Positions 23,183 to 33,950 of a DNA stretch of 64,000 nt are shown here, piece after piece. A program made the position numbers and the translations under genes. The stretch is from positions 1,364,001 to 1,428,000 of the forward strand of contig NHZP01000004.1 in assembly GCA_003313425.1 (NCBI GenBank), in the 5' to 3' direction. The first letter of the stretch is position 1, and each line of letters starts with the position of its first letter. Source of the stretch: Pseudopyrenochaeta lycopersici (Eukaryota > Ascomycota > Dothideomycetes > Pleosporales > Pseudopyrenochaetaceae). The notes beneath the pieces were generated by a model, which made no database searches, was not told the origin of the DNA, and saw only the letters and a list, made by a program, of their open reading frames with translations.

Positions 23183-24546
23183 GGTGAGATTTGTGGAAGT
23201 ATCGCAGCGTCAGATATCGAGATGTGTAACTGGTCAGGGCAGTGACAGCTATAAGGTGGGATTTGGGTTTGCTATATACCGTCCTCGCGGGACTCGGAGA
23301 GCACAGCATCTGTCATCTGGCTTTGCGCAGTAAGCGATATTTGAAAAGCACGATATATTGCAGGCTTATATTGATCACACCTGAGAGTGTCTGGCGCTGA
23401 TCCAGATTTCATCGTACATCCGACATCATTGCTGTCGGTAGTTGAAGCAAGCCACCTTGTTATAGAAATATGTATTCGGCTGTGGTGGTCTGGATGCCAG
23501 TGGCTCTCGTGACTGGGAGAGGTTTATCGAGATATTGGGGGTTAATATGTGCCATATGAACTGCACCAACTCTCAATCTGAAGATGTCGAGGACTAGGCC
23601 CAAGCCGAACAACGATGCGTATGATACAAGCTGGTGTGTACCATAGCATGTTGTCTCAAGAAGTTTGAGAGGCCTTGCCGGTGATAATGAAGCGTGATGA
23701 AGACATTCGACCTTTGCTTACACCATCGGCAAAACACATGCAGCGTATGTTTACCGATGACATTAAGTGACAGCGCGCAGGTAAAATTTGCTAACATTCA
23801 TCATTCGACCGATCTAGGATATTCTCCCATTCGAGCAACCTCCAGTACCGTTCCAGGCTCTCGGGATGGGACATGCTCTTATTATTGTCCGTGTTGGAAC
23901 CCATGTGCACAGATAAGACGAGTAACGATTTAAGTTCTTCCTCAAGGTCCGCTAGACTCGTCTACCATCTGAGGGGCTGCCCGATTAAATCACTTGCAAA
24001 TGTCGAAACAGAGTTTGTATTCAAAATGCGTAAATGGAGTATGTAAACATTGTTGGAAAAGACAATTGTCCTTGTCTCGCTGTTTCCTCTATGATAGGCT
24101 AGTCGCCATATCTGTCCCAATGACACGCCACTTTGCTGCGGACGCAGCCAGTTCAGCAATTGCGGCGTATTTGTGCGAAGAACGACAAGGATAGGTGGTG
24201 CAGTGCTCTAGGCAGCTGTCAGCGAAGGTTGAGGCTGTACATGCTGGGCAGGCTGAACGAGGCTGCACAAGGCTCCTAGAAAGCTTTAGAATTGGCCGTG
24301 CGGTGCTCACAGAGGGCAATTGCGACTGGGGAACGAGCACGAGCTGTACAGGAGCTCAGCGACTCATGGCAAGCACGCACCCGTGAAGCAGAAGTGACAG
24401 TCGTTACACCTGCCGCACACGCCGCCTTTCGCCGTGAGCGCCTGCTGTTGCTGGGGAAGAGTGTTTGGGGCGGTCAGGCTGAGATTGGGGGGCCGCCCCA
24501 CTCTGATTGGCCAGGCTGCGGCTTTCTCTGCGTTTCTGCCGGCATG

Positions 24547-24563
24547 TCTAGAAGATTCTCGAG
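24547..24563 (+). promoter_or_regulatory. Heat-shock element of HSP90
   Basis: TCTAGAAGATTCTCGAG is a run of alternating 5-bp units of the nGAAn/nTTCn type: central GAA and TTC perfect, flanking TCT and GAG one mismatch each. It is the expected Hsf1 target. It lies about 13 bp before a TATA-like CCTATATGAG (24575-24584) and about 270 bp before the HSP90 ATG. Confidence 0.7.
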
Positions 24564-24727
24564 CTCCACCAAAGCCTATATGAGCTCCAAAATCGACTCG
24601 CACGCAGTTTTCCTCCTCATCGAATTGCTCTCTCCAACTCTCACTACACAGACAATCTAGTCTTTCAGCTCGCTCTCACATACACGCCATTAGTAGAGCT
24701 TAGCAGTCGAAATTACCCCGCCTAATA

Positions 24728-24808
24728 GTAAGTACTGCGTACACCGACATTACAGCCTGCCTGCTGTTGAGGCACCCCTTGTGAGCTTGCTCTGACTTTT
24801 CTCCGCAG
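24728..24808 (+). other. Probable 5'-UTR intron of HSP90
   Basis: GTAAGT at 24728 and CTCCGCAG ending at 24808, with CTGAC 16 bp before the 3' end, define an 81-bp intron that finishes 23 bp before the start codon. Inferred from splice signals only. Confidence 0.6.
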
Positions 24809-24831
24809 TCTCACCACACACTACCGCCATC

Positions 24832-26943
24832 ATGTCTGGGGAAACCTTCGAGTTCCAGGCTGAGATCTCTCAGCTGCTCGGCCTCATCATCAACACCGTC
24901 TACTCAAACAAAGAGATTTTCCTACGAGAACTCATTTCCAACGCCTCCGACGCTCTTGACAAGATCCGATATGAGTCACTCTCAGACCCAAGCAAGCTCG
25001 ACAGCGGCAAAGACCTCCGCATCGATATCATCCCGAATAAGGAGGCAAAGACTCTCACTATTCGCGATTCTGGTATTGGTATGACCAAGGCCGACCTCAT
25101 CAACAACCTGGGTACCATTGCTCGCTCAGGTACCAAGCAGTTCATGGAGGCTCTATCAGCCGGTGCTGATATCTCCATGATTGGTCAATTCGGTGTTGGT
25201 TTCTACTCAGCCTACCTCGTTGCCGACCGTGTTACCGTCGTCTCCAAGAACAATGATGACGAGCAGTACGTCTGGGAGTCCAGCGCCGGAGGTACCTTCA
25301 AGATTGTTGAGGATACCGAGGGCGAGCAGCTCGGCCGTGGTACCTCCATCATCCTACACCTCAAGGATGAGCAGATGGACTACCTGAACGAGAGCAAGAT
25401 CAAGGAGGTTGTCAAGAAGCACTCCGAGTTCATCTCGTACCCAATCTACCTTCACGTCCTCAAGGAGACCGAGAAGGAGGTCGAGGATGAGGAGGCTGAG
25501 CAGACCACCGAGGAGGGTGACGACAAGAAGCCCAAGATCGAGGAGGTCGATGATGAGGAAGAGGAGAAGAAGGAGAAGAAGACCAAGAAGGTCAAGGAGT
25601 CCAAGATCGAGGAGGAGGAGCTGAACAAGACCAAGCCTATCTGGACCCGCAACCCCGCCGACATCACAACCGAGGAATACGCCTCGTTCTACAAGTCGCT
25701 CTCCAACGATTGGGAAGACCATCTTGCCGTCAAGCACTTCTCCGTTGAGGGTCAGCTTGAATTTCGCGCCATCCTCTTCGTGCCCAAGCGCGCACCCTTC
25801 GACCTATTCGAGACCAAGAAGACCAAGAACAACATCAAGCTATACGTCCGCCGTGTCTTCATTACTGACGATGCGACCGACCTCATCCCAGAGTGGCTCA
25901 GCTTCGTTAAGGGTGTTGTCGACTCTGAGGATCTACCCCTCAACTTGTCTCGTGAGACTCTCCAGCAGAACAAGATCATGAAGGTCATCCGCAAGAACAT
26001 TGTCAAGAAGACCCTCGAGCTCTTCAATGAGATCGCCGAGGACCGTGAGCAGTTTGACAAGTTCTACTCTGCCTTCGGCAAGAACATCAAGCTTGGTATC
26101 CACGAGGACTCCCAGAACCGCCAGTCCCTTGCTAAGCTCCTCCGCTTCAACTCCACCAAGTCCGGTGAGGAGCTCACCTCCCTCACTGATTACGTCACTC
26201 GCATGCCCGAGCACCAGAAGCAGATGTACTACATCACCGGCGAGTCGCTCAAGGCTGTGCAGAAGTCGCCCTTCCTCGACACTCTCAAGGACAAGGGCTT
26301 CGAGGTTCTCTTCCTTGTCGACCCCATTGACGAGTATGCCATGACTCAGCTCAAGGAGTTTGATGGCAAGAAGCTCGTCGATATCACCAAGGATTTCGAG
26401 CTCGAGGAGACTGATGAGGAGAAGAAGGAGCGCGAGGCTGAGGAGAAGGAGTACGAGGGTCTTGCCAAGAGCCTGAAGAACGTTCTCGGCGAAAAGGTCG
26501 AGAAGGTTGTTGTCTCCCACAAGCTCATCGGCTCTCCTTGTGCTATCCGTACTGGCCAGTTCGGTTGGTCAGCCAACATGGAGCGTATCATGAAGGCCCA
26601 GGCTCTCCGTGACACCTCTATGAGCTCATACATGTCTTCTAAGAAGACCTTCGAGATCTCGCCCAAGTCTCCCATCATTAAGGAGCTTAAGCGCAAGGTC
26701 GAGGCTGATGGTGAGGATGACCGCACCGTCAAGTCCATCACCCTGCTTCTCTTCGAGACCTCGCTTCTCGTTTCTGGCTTCACCATTGACGAGCCCGTCC
26801 AGTACGCTGAGCGCATCCACAAGCTTGTCTCTCTCGGCCTGAACGTCGATGAGGAGGTTGAGGTTGAGCAGGAGAGCAAGTCAACCGAGGCTTCCGAGAC
26901 ACCTGCGGCGGCTGGTGAGAGCGCCATGGAGGAGGTTGACTAA
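24832..26943 (+). CDS. hsp90: Heat shock protein 90 (cytosolic molecular chaperone)
   Basis: This is an ATP-dependent dimeric chaperone for kinases, receptors and other clients. The single 703-codon exon is of typical length. The N-terminal GHKL ATPase contains [40 protein letters not shown] and [19 protein letters not shown] highly charged linker (about residues 215-265, rich in Glu and Lys) follows. The middle domain includes [20 protein letters not shown] with the catalytic-loop Arg, and the C-terminal dimerisation domain ends in MEEVD, the TPR co-chaperone docking tail that marks the cytosolic form. Codon use is strongly biased to C-ending and preferred codons, a sign of high expression. 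A heat-shock element and a 5'-UTR intron lie upstream. Confidence 0.98.
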   Translation: MSGETFEFQAEISQLLGLIINTVYSNKEIFLRELISNASDALDKIRYESLSDPSKLDSGKDLRIDIIPNKEAKTLTIRDSGIGMTKADLINNLGTIARSGTKQFMEALSAGADISMIGQFGVGFYSAYLVADRVTVVSKNNDDEQYVWESSAGGTFKIVEDTEGEQLGRGTSIILHLKDEQMDYLNESKIKEVVKKHSEFISYPIYLHVLKETEKEVEDEEAEQTTEEGDDKKPKIEEVDDEEEEKKEKKTKKVKESKIEEEELNKTKPIWTRNPADITTEEYASFYKSLSNDWEDHLAVKHFSVEGQLEFRAILFVPKRAPFDLFETKKTKNNIKLYVRRVFITDDATDLIPEWLSFVKGVVDSEDLPLNLSRETLQQNKIMKVIRKNIVKKTLELFNEIAEDREQFDKFYSAFGKNIKLGIHEDSQNRQSLAKLLRFNSTKSGEELTSLTDYVTRMPEHQKQMYYITGESLKAVQKSPFLDTLKDKGFEVLFLVDPIDEYAMTQLKEFDGKKLVDITKDFELEETDEEKKEREAEEKEYEGLAKSLKNVLGEKVEKVVVSHKLIGSPCAIRTGQFGWSANMERIMKAQALRDTSMSSYMSSKKTFEISPKSPIIKELKRKVEADGEDDRTVKSITLLLFETSLLVSGFTIDEPVQYAERIHKLVSLGLNVDEEVEVEQESKSTEASETPAAAGESAMEEVD

Positions 26944-27660
26944 ACGCATCCCACGTTTGGCTCGCTTTCGAAAAGTTTGGTCGGCGCTTTGATATCCCTT
27001 TCATGTGTCATGGCTTTCTTTTTCTCTCATAACCTACCTCACTTGCATGCCGGGGCTTAGTCTATGGCGGCGTCTTAGAGTAGTGGTTCTTCACGTATTC
27101 ACGAGTAAATGGATATACCGAAATGTACTCTAGGTAGATTTACCTTTGGGTGGCTCTGAGCATATTCTCAGTAGCTAGTTCATGAATGATGAAAAGTTCA
27201 AAAATGGTCCTGTTCCTTGCTTTGCCGTTTTATTGTGATGTTGCTACTCAACGTTGCGAGGTTACTAGAGCCCGCAGCCACGCACCTTCCACCACCACCT
27301 CGTCAGACCTGTCCACTCAACGTCGCGCAATCAGGCCTCATTTGCTCCGATCCATGCACACCTGGAGTCGCGATCGATCTTTATGTTATCAGGGTCCAGC
27401 AATGCCCCTGCAACGGTGATCGTCCCCCGTCAGAAAACAGGATCTCCGCCGCTGGGCATGTTCGCAGTCCCACCACAGCAGGGATCATGGCACGACGAAT
27501 GACGTATGAGGAAGCATATTTATGGTGCCTAGAACTCGACTCTACCTTTGATATTCAAATCAAGCAAGTCTTAGCCATTATAATCACTATCATTGAATTC
27601 GATTCTGCCTTTGAGCTTTTTTCAATTTTCCTTTAGAAGACAGCATCCCAACAACCCAAG
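26944..27660. other. HSP90 3' flank and promoter of the next gene
   Basis: No gene is supported. The frame at 27217-27636 has no domain and ends inside the AT-rich leader of the next gene. Confidence 0.4.
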
Positions 27661-29114
27661 ATGTCAGCCGTTGATCAGCTCAAGAAGCAGAACGCTGCAC
27701 TCCAATGTACGAAAACCTACGTTTCTTAAGCGGACCTTTTTGTTGATGTTGTATGTTAGCGAGTGTAGGGAATATCTCAAAAGTCGCCGGAACAGCCACG
27801 AAGAAACCTGTTACTGCTCCAGCAAAAACGACCACCTCGACCAGCAAAGTGACTCCAGTCAAGACACCAGCAACGCCAGCTACCACAAGCACAGCGGCTA
27901 CGCCAGTGAAGAAAGTGCCTAAGAAGCTTAATCCAGCTGGCGCGGCGACAGCAGCATCTACTACACCAGTGAAGTCTGTAACCCCAGCGAAAGCAACACC
28001 TGTACGGACTCCACTTGGCACCAAGAAACCGCTACCAGTCTCATCCGCAAATAAAACTACTCCTACAGCGACACCTGTGAAGCAGGCACCAGTGAGTGCA
28101 GCCTCGAAACCTCCTCGAACACCCCTCGGAACGAAGAAGCCACTACCGGTCGCGGTCAAGAAGACTCCCACCACAACGACCAGCACTCCAGCAGCTGCCT
28201 CGAAACCCGCAACTGCCGTGAAGAAGACGCCTGTGAAGAGTACCGCGGTCTCGACGTCTACGCCCGCAAAAGCCACACCCGCCGCGGTCAAGAAGACACC
28301 GACCGGAGTAAACATCGACGGTACCTACCCCACCCCCCTCGCTGTAATCAAAGCTCATCCAGCCCCAGGCCAAACACCTGTTGCGAAGAAGCCCAATGTG
28401 GTGAACCGCGGCATCAACACCGCGACAGGGGGCGTGAACAAGACTGTCGGCGTTACGACTGGAACTGTCAATACCGTTGCGGATACGGCGACTACGGGGC
28501 TGAACTCAACGGTCAATGGCGTCACGGGCGTAGCAGGCAAGAGCCTTGACAAGTTGCCAAGTGGCGTGGGTAAGCCGGTCAAGCATGTTACTGACAACGT
28601 GGGCAAGACGGCCACAGGCGCGGTCGATAATGTGTACTATACTGCTGGAGCAGCGACTAAGGGGCTGCAGGGGACGGTTAGTAAGACGACGGGAGCGCTG
28701 GGCAAGGGTGACGTCAAAGGTGTTGCAGCGGGTGCATCGAGTGGAGTTGGTATGTATTCTTTCCTTCCTTCCAAACCATCTTCACTCCCTGGTCATCGCC
28801 AGACTAACACTTCCCCAGGAAATACAGTGACTGGCGTCGGCAAGGGCGCCGGCAAGACCGTCGGCGATGCCGTGGGCGGCATTGGGAACACTGTTGGCGG
28901 CCCGCTCGGCGGCGTCGTAGGCAACGTTGGCCAAGGTGCCAACAATGCCGTCACTGGCATTACCGGCGGTCTGGGTGATGGCGTCGGAAAGCTCGGTAAA
29001 GGCGATTTCATCGGAGGCGTCGGCAGCACGTTGGGGGGTGTGGGAAGGGGTGTTGGTGGACTACTAGGCGGAATCACAGGCTATGGGCAGGATGAAGACG
29101 AGGATGGGAAATGA
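27661..29114 (+). CDS. Unknown low-complexity protein: Lys/Thr/Pro/Ala-rich N half, Gly/Val repeat C half
   Basis: No family is recognised. Three exons (27661-27706, 27760-28749, 28819-29114) give 443 aa; CCAAGATGTC is a good start context. The first 17 residues (MSAVDQLKKQNAALQSS) look helical. Residues about 25-205 are linker-histone-like in composition, with many TPVK/TPVR/KTP motifs and an exact 12-residue internal repeat (RTPLGTKKPLPV, encoded near 28007 and 28117). A short ordered insert reads VNIDGTYPTPLAVIKAHPAP. From about residue 240 the sequence is made of Val-Gly-Lys/Thr-Val periodic units (e.g. VGKGAGKTVGDAVGGIGNTV), ending YGQDEDEDGK. Thr-Pro-x-Lys motifs are potential proline-directed kinase sites. 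No signal peptide is present. Its role is unknown. Confidence 0.8.
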
Positions 29115-29464
29115 AGGTTAGGGAAAGTGGAGTGGTGGTTTGAGAAATTGGATTTGGACATCGACAGTGATGGTGATGAGGGGGATGAAGAGGAATGGTC
29201 GATGGAGCAAGACGTGGAAAAAAGGAATTCAATGGTGGACTTGTGATGAGAACGGACTTGTTTTTTTTTTGGGTCGTTGTAAGATAATATTTGTTTACTT
29301 GGATTCGAATGCTCAAAACATACGATGGGCAATTGAGGAAAAAGGGTTGCTGTTTGGCTTTGATATATGGTACGACTGCCACGATGGAATACTTACAGGG
29401 AATAGAACGGGTATCAATCTTTATTGAAATCCACAAGCATAGTGGAAAAAAGTGTGGGACACTG
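29115..29464. other. Convergent 3' flanks
   Basis: No gene is supported. The stretch holds a run of about 12 T near 29262, consistent with 3'-UTR/terminator sequence. Confidence 0.4.
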
Positions 29465-30545
29465 CTACTCTGACTTTCTGATCAAACCGTCACCGGGCTT
29501 TACTCGTTGAGCCCACTCGGTCCAACTACCATCGTATAGACGTCTCTGCTGAGTGGGGAAGCCGGCTTCGGTTAGAGCAGCGTCAATGACAGCCGCTGTG
29601 ACGCCAGTGCCGCAGCTGTTGATTATGGGTTTTGAGGGATCAACGCCTTTAGACTGGAAGACTGCTTGAAGCTCAGCAGCTGGGAGGAGAGTCTTGTCTT
29701 TCGGGTCGAGGAGATCGGATACGGGCACTGAGATGGAGTGTGGGATGTGTCCAGAGGATAGACCTGGGAAGATTAGAAATTTGAGTGTTTGAAATCAATT
29801 GAACAGCTCTCAACGTACCCTCTCTAGGCTCGGGATCAACGCCCTTCCACCGCCCAAGGCTTCTCGCATCCAAGATCTGCACCTCCTCTGCACCTTCCTT
29901 GCCCAGTTCTCGAGCAATTTCCCTGACCTCCTCAAAGGCCACTACCTTGGCTTGATCAAGCTCTGGTACGGCATAGTCCACCTTGTGCACCTGCTTGGGC
30001 TCGCCACTCTCCGTCGGGTACCCCTCCTCCACCCACTTGCGGAAGTTGTTCAAAATATGCACATTGGGATGCCCAAAGACTTGCAGTGTCCAGCCCACCC
30101 TTGGGGCCGAGAAAATACCCAGCTCCTTACTGTCGTATACGACTACGCTGTCTTCTCGGCGAATGCCTAAACGGCTCATTGCGGAGGCAAAGTCAGACGC
30201 TGAGGGGAGCATGTGCGGATATGGCGAGTATGGGTCCTTGACAGCATCGAGGTCGAAGAAGCGTGCGTGAGGAATGCGCTCAGCAAGGAACGTCTCTTTG
30301 CCATCCCGGCCATCGTTTGGCAAGAACCACGATGCGCATAGAGGGATGACGCGAGGGGCAGTTGAGAGCTTGCTGTGGACATTCTTCTGCAGGGCCGAAT
30401 TGAGGTCAGCGGGGGTAACGAGGTATGAGTCGAGGGTATAGTGAGAGGACATTGCACGTCGACCACCCAGGGCAGCTGCTGGGAGTCGAAAGGACGAGAT
30501 GGAGGCGAGCGGGCGCAAAGAGCAGCGAAAGCTTGAGACAAACAT
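29465..30545 (-). CDS. 3-mercaptopyruvate/thiosulfate sulfurtransferase (tandem rhodanese)
   Basis: This enzyme transfers sulfur from mercaptopyruvate or thiosulfate to acceptors and contributes to tRNA thiolation and sulfide metabolism (yeast Tum1 relatives). Exons 30545-29819 and 29763-29465 give 341 aa. The start MFVSSFRCSLRPLASISSFR is a typical mitochondrial presequence; a second Met in RRAMSSHYTLDSYLV could give a cytosolic form. The N-terminal rhodanese domain includes HARFFDLDAVKDPYSPYPHM and GIFSAPRVGWTLQVFGHPNV. The C-terminal domain has LDARSLGRWKGVDPEPREG, then GHIPHSISVPVSDLLDP across the splice. The active-site loop is SCGTGVTAAV with catalytic Cys. CG[ST]GVT is the mercaptopyruvate type, unlike CRKGVT of thiosulfate enzymes. 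Confidence 0.93.
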
Positions 30546-31042
30546 GGTTGCAGCTGTCAATTGTTTCGAATCGTTAGTCTGGCAGGTCGAAGGAAGCACC
30601 GAAGCGTGGTGGAGACGGTGCGACGAGCTTGAGCTATCTAGATATGCGTAGTTCGCGCGAATTGAGGGCACCAGTAAGCTTCAACGGCTAATACGAGGGG
30701 TCACTGCAAGACATGCCTTGAGCTTGCCATATTTACCTGCTGACGGGGGTGAGGGCTAGAGCTCATGGGCTTGCATGTGCGCGCTTTGGGCAGGCTTCTA
30801 AAACTATTCCTAGAGCATGATTGTTGGATGCGATGTCGCAGTGGTGTCAAGCCAGCCTTGTCTGTCGTCATCCGCTATGTGGAGCTGCCCTGGTCGTGGA
30901 AGCTTGAGCTGAGACCCTGGCTCAACGGCCAGTCGCCGCCTTCCTCACCGCCGAGCATCTGCCGTTCACGCGTCTGTGTTTGTTTTCTGTCCATTCTTCG
31001 CGGGCGCGCAAACCCAGAAAAGCAACAGCGAGAGAGATAGCC
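30546..31042. promoter_or_regulatory. Divergent promoter region of sulfurtransferase and APC11
   Basis: The two start codons face away across about 0.5 kb. No gene or recognised operator is visible. Confidence 0.45.
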
Positions 31043-31514
31043 ATGAAGGTTACAATACGAGAGTGGAACGCCGTCGCTGCATGGCGCTGGGACATGCCCG
31101 ACGACGATGTCTGTGGTATTTGCCGGAATCCGTACGACAGCACATGCTCCAAGTGCAAGTTTCCGGGCGACGAGTGTCCACTGTGTATGTTCGTTTCCCC
31201 TGATGATTTGACTATTGCTAACGTAGAGGAGTACTCGGCGAATGCAACCACTCTTTCCACATGGTATGTCGCTCCTCAGTCGTTGGCGGTCCATAGCCCA
31301 CCTAATACAGCCACAGCACTGCATCTTCTCATGGTTGAAGCAGGAGAGCTCCCAGGAAAAGTGCCCCATGTGTCGGCAGCGTGAGTAATTTATCTTGATT
31401 ACCCCCCATAGATGCCGGCTGAACCGCATTGCAGCTTTCAAATCGAAGAGCCAAGAGACGCCCGCCATCGAGAACCAAGATCAAACCCAGCAACCAGATA
31501 CCAGCCCGATGTAG
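31043..31514 (+). CDS. APC11: Anaphase-promoting complex RING-H2 subunit Apc11
   Basis: This is the catalytic RING subunit of the APC/C ubiquitin ligase, which recruits E2 and drives cyclin and securin destruction. Four exons (31043-31184, 31232-31263, 31317-31380, 31435-31514) give 105 aa. The protein starts MKVTIREWNAVAAWRWDMPD. The RING-H2 ligands are in order: DVCGICRNPYDSTCSKCKFP, ECPLLLGECNHSFHMHCIFS, WLKQESSQEKCPMCRQ. The 32-nt exon 2 restores the family sequence only if the acceptor is the GAG|TACTC at 31231; the nearer TAG would break the frame or give a stop. A polar tail of about 27 residues (PFKSKSQETPAIENQDQTQQ...) follows the RING and is longer than in yeast. Confidence 0.94.
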
Positions 31515-31872
31515 TTCCTGCATCGATATTGCGCACCGCGATTGCCCTTCTGAAGCAACCTTGTCCATTCTATACACTTGAAGGGGAGGCTGTGCTAGTT
31601 TTGCCTTGATTGTCATCACCGCATTGGAGAGTTTGGAGCGCAATAGCACGACCATCACGACTGGCGTTCATATGATACCCTGTGGATTTATTCTACATGC
31701 ATAGAATTCAAGCATCATGTTTCTATAATTTGATTGCCGCATTCATTTGGCCATGCAGGTGTTCGCAAGGCTGTGTGCACGGACACGGTCCATTATCGAT
31801 ATAGTGCATCATACCTCGAGCTCGCCATAGCTCCGGTAACTGCAGCCTGCTAAACTTGCACCAACCTCCAAC
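31515..31872. other. APC11 3' flank and promoter of the next gene
   Basis: No gene is supported. Frames that extend APC11 exons in the wrong phase reach 31609. Confidence 0.4.
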
Positions 31873-32709
31873 ATGTCTACAGATCCTAATACTTCAAGAT
31901 CGCCTCGTTCCGTACATTCTCCGCGATCACCGTCTATCGCGCACTTTGGAGACCCACCAGACGACCAGCCGTACGAGCAACAGCCGCCTGAAGTGGCTGG
32001 CGATGAGGACGAGATACCATACCCGGAGCTCAACTCCGAACAGACGCTCTTACCACCCCCGAACTTCAGTCCCTTCTTCACGCTGATAGAAGACACAACA
32101 TCAGGCGAACACTACCATCCATACGTTCATTATGTCTTTGCCGACGACGACCCCGTCATCGTTACCGCCGCGTCGATGCGAAGCCTAGGTCTCGACGAAA
32201 CAAAGTACCTCCCGCAACACACACCAGAAGATGAAGAGAGACAGCATATTCAAGGTGGTCAAGACGATGACGAAGACGCCCCGCCAGCCGAGTCTCCACT
32301 TCCACCTCCCATACCAGGTGTCAAAGAGCACTACCTCATAGTTGACGTTGGCGCCGACGGTCGCACCGTCGTCGATGCACAGTCACTCTCTCCGGCATGG
32401 CAAATAACAGATACTGGCGTACGGACGGCTCCTTCGTTCGACGAAAGCTCGCCGGATCAAGGATACATGCTGCGAATAGAAGGTGTTGAGATTTCCAACA
32501 AAAGTAAGGGCAAGGGCAAGGGCCAAGCGGGGCAAGACAAATTGAGTGATGCAACTGAAAAGAATCAAGGCGACATATTTGGTGCTCTAGATGGACTTGT
32601 ACAAGGCATCGAAGGAGGCTTGGGGCTAGCCGCAAAGATCTCAACTGGAAGGCCTATGCAGGGGGAGAGCACAATGGGAGGTCTACCAAAGGACGAAGAG
32701 AGGGGATGA
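31873..32709 (+). CDS. Unknown fungal protein, 278 aa, disordered acidic N terminus
   Basis: I do not recognise a named domain. The single exon starts MSTDPNTSRSPRSVHSPRSP, a Ser-Pro-rich disordered leader. An ordered-looking core at about residues 60-115 reads FSPFFTLIEDTTSGEHYHPY and VHYVFADDDPVIVTAASMRS. An acidic/proline linker follows. A second ordered block contains EHYLIVDVGADGRTVVDAQS and LSPAWQITDTGVRTAPSFDE, then a Lys/Gly patch (NKSKGKGKGQAGQ) and a helical end (IFGALDGLVQGIEGGLGLAA). The alternation of disordered and conserved-looking segments is that of a real gene. No signal peptide or membrane segment is seen. Confidence 0.75.
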   Translation: MSTDPNTSRSPRSVHSPRSPSIAHFGDPPDDQPYEQQPPEVAGDEDEIPYPELNSEQTLLPPPNFSPFFTLIEDTTSGEHYHPYVHYVFADDDPVIVTAASMRSLGLDETKYLPQHTPEDEERQHIQGGQDDDEDAPPAESPLPPPIPGVKEHYLIVDVGADGRTVVDAQSLSPAWQITDTGVRTAPSFDESSPDQGYMLRIEGVEISNKSKGKGKGQAGQDKLSDATEKNQGDIFGALDGLVQGIEGGLGLAAKISTGRPMQGESTMGGLPKDEERG

Positions 32710-33188
32710 CTGTAACAAGGCAGCTTGATGCTGACTCACCGGAGGCATGAGCATAGCGTATATTGCCTCCTACAAGCCTTGTAGAGCCAATACTGCTCCC
32801 AGAACACCAGGGAGCCCACCTTTGGCGCCATCAAGCATCCCCCAAGGCAACGCTTGCTCCTGCCTAAAGGGTCGCCCTGCGAGATACAGCGCGAAGTTCA
32901 GCATGTCAGCTTTTGATTACTGTTGAATTCATGTGCACAACATACAAACCTAGCCCGTAAGGATATAGAAACTGGCTTGGGTGTGACGTAACTAATTGCG
33001 TTGAGAACTGGTCCTCTAGAATCAGGCCAGATGTATTATTTTGAAGCTAGACTAGCAGCGCGAGCTGAGTAGGAATATGTACAATACGAAATCCATGAAT
33101 TAGCACATGTTGATGGCATTGCCACGAATCTCATGGAATAATATATATAATACAACAACACATACCATTTACCTTGACTACCAACACC
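32710..33188. other. Convergent 3' flanks of the 278-aa orphan and the dehydrogenase
   Basis: No gene is supported. The right end is AT-rich. The stretch contains palindrome copy 2 at 32769-32784. Confidence 0.4.
32769..32784. repeat. Short palindromic repeat, copy 2 (CCTACAAGCCTTGTAG)
   Basis: This copy shares 15 bases with 11872-11886 and is here a full CTACAAG-C-CTTGTAG palindrome. It lies about 60 bp after a stop codon. Confidence 0.35.
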
Positions 33189-33950
33189 CTACCATTCTAT
33201 CCTCGTCCCAAACCGATCCACAAACTTCCCACTCTCCCCGCCCTTCATTCCATCAATGACCTTCAAACAATCCACTAGGCTTTCTTCAACGCTAATAGCC
33301 CCTTCTTCCTTCCACGCCACAAGCCCCGTCTCCACACGTCCCGGGTGCAGTAACAGGAAATTCACCTCCGGCACATCGATGCTGAAGCTCTTCACCACGG
33401 CATTGAGCGCTGCCTTACTCACGCGGTATGCGTAGCCGCCACCCGCAACGTTCGCTGCCACGGAGCCCATGCGCGAGGACAGGATGACGACTCTAGGGAT
33501 CCCTCCGTCTCCTACTCCTCCCGATCGCGCTGCTTCTTGCAGATTGGGCAGGAATGTCTTGATCAGGTTGAATGTTCCCCACGTATTAATCTCAAACGTT
33601 CTCATCATCGTGTCTTTGTCCATCACATCGAGTGTCTCGGCCGCTGCCACATCGCCAGGTCTGCTCTGCACAATGCTCTTAACCAGGCCTCGCACGCCGG
33701 CGCAGTGGATGACTAGGTGGATAGGTACAGGTCCGATTTGCTGGGCCAGGTTTGATACGGCGTCTGTGGATGTGATGTCTACTTTGTGGAACTGGAACGC
33801 CGTAGATTTCACGCTAGGTAGCTGCGTGTCTAGGAATTCTTGACTGTCTATCCCGATGATAGATAGTGCTGATGGCAGTGAAATGTAGTGTTTGACAAAT
33901 GCAAGGCCGAATCCCGATGAGGCTCCTGTTATGAGAATCGTCCCTGTCAT
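33189..33950 (-). CDS. Short-chain dehydrogenase/reductase
   Basis: This is an NAD(P)-dependent oxidoreductase of the classical SDR fold, a single exon of 253 aa. Cofactor motif TGASSGFG (residues 8-15) follows MTGTILI. The acidic residue after beta-2 lies in IIGIDSQEF, hinting at NAD(H), and HKVDITS marks beta-3. HCAGVRG stands in place of the usual NNAG-type motif, and the active site has Ser in VVILSSRMGSVA and YAYRVSK (YxxxK). HPGRVETGLV follows. No targeting signal is present. Substrate is unknown. It is divergent from the flavin-reductase-like gene across 0.4 kb, so the two redox proteins may share control. Confidence 0.9.
   Translation of the reverse strand: MTGTILITGASSGFGLAFVKHYISLPSALSIIGIDSQEFLDTQLPSVKSTAFQFHKVDITSTDAVSNLAQQIGPVPIHLVIHCAGVRGLVKSIVQSRPGDVAAAETLDVMDKDTMMRTFEINTWGTFNLIKTFLPNLQEAARSGGVGDGGIPRVVILSSRMGSVAANVAGGGYAYRVSKAALNAVVKSFSIDVPEVNFLLLHPGRVETGLVAWKEEGAISVEESLVDCLKVIDGMKGGESGKFVDRFGTRIEW

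Larger units (their letters stand above)
23183..24831. promoter_or_regulatory. Divergent promoter region of the AA9 gene and HSP90
   Basis: About 1.6 kb has no supported gene; short frames at 23594-24660 lack domains. It contains the HSP90 heat-shock element, TATA-like box and 5'-UTR intron listed separately. Confidence 0.5.

Noticed and set aside
25354..26927. Long minus-strand frames opposite HSP90
   Set aside because: Antisense shadows of a highly codon-biased gene, rich in Leu and Ser as expected from its complement.
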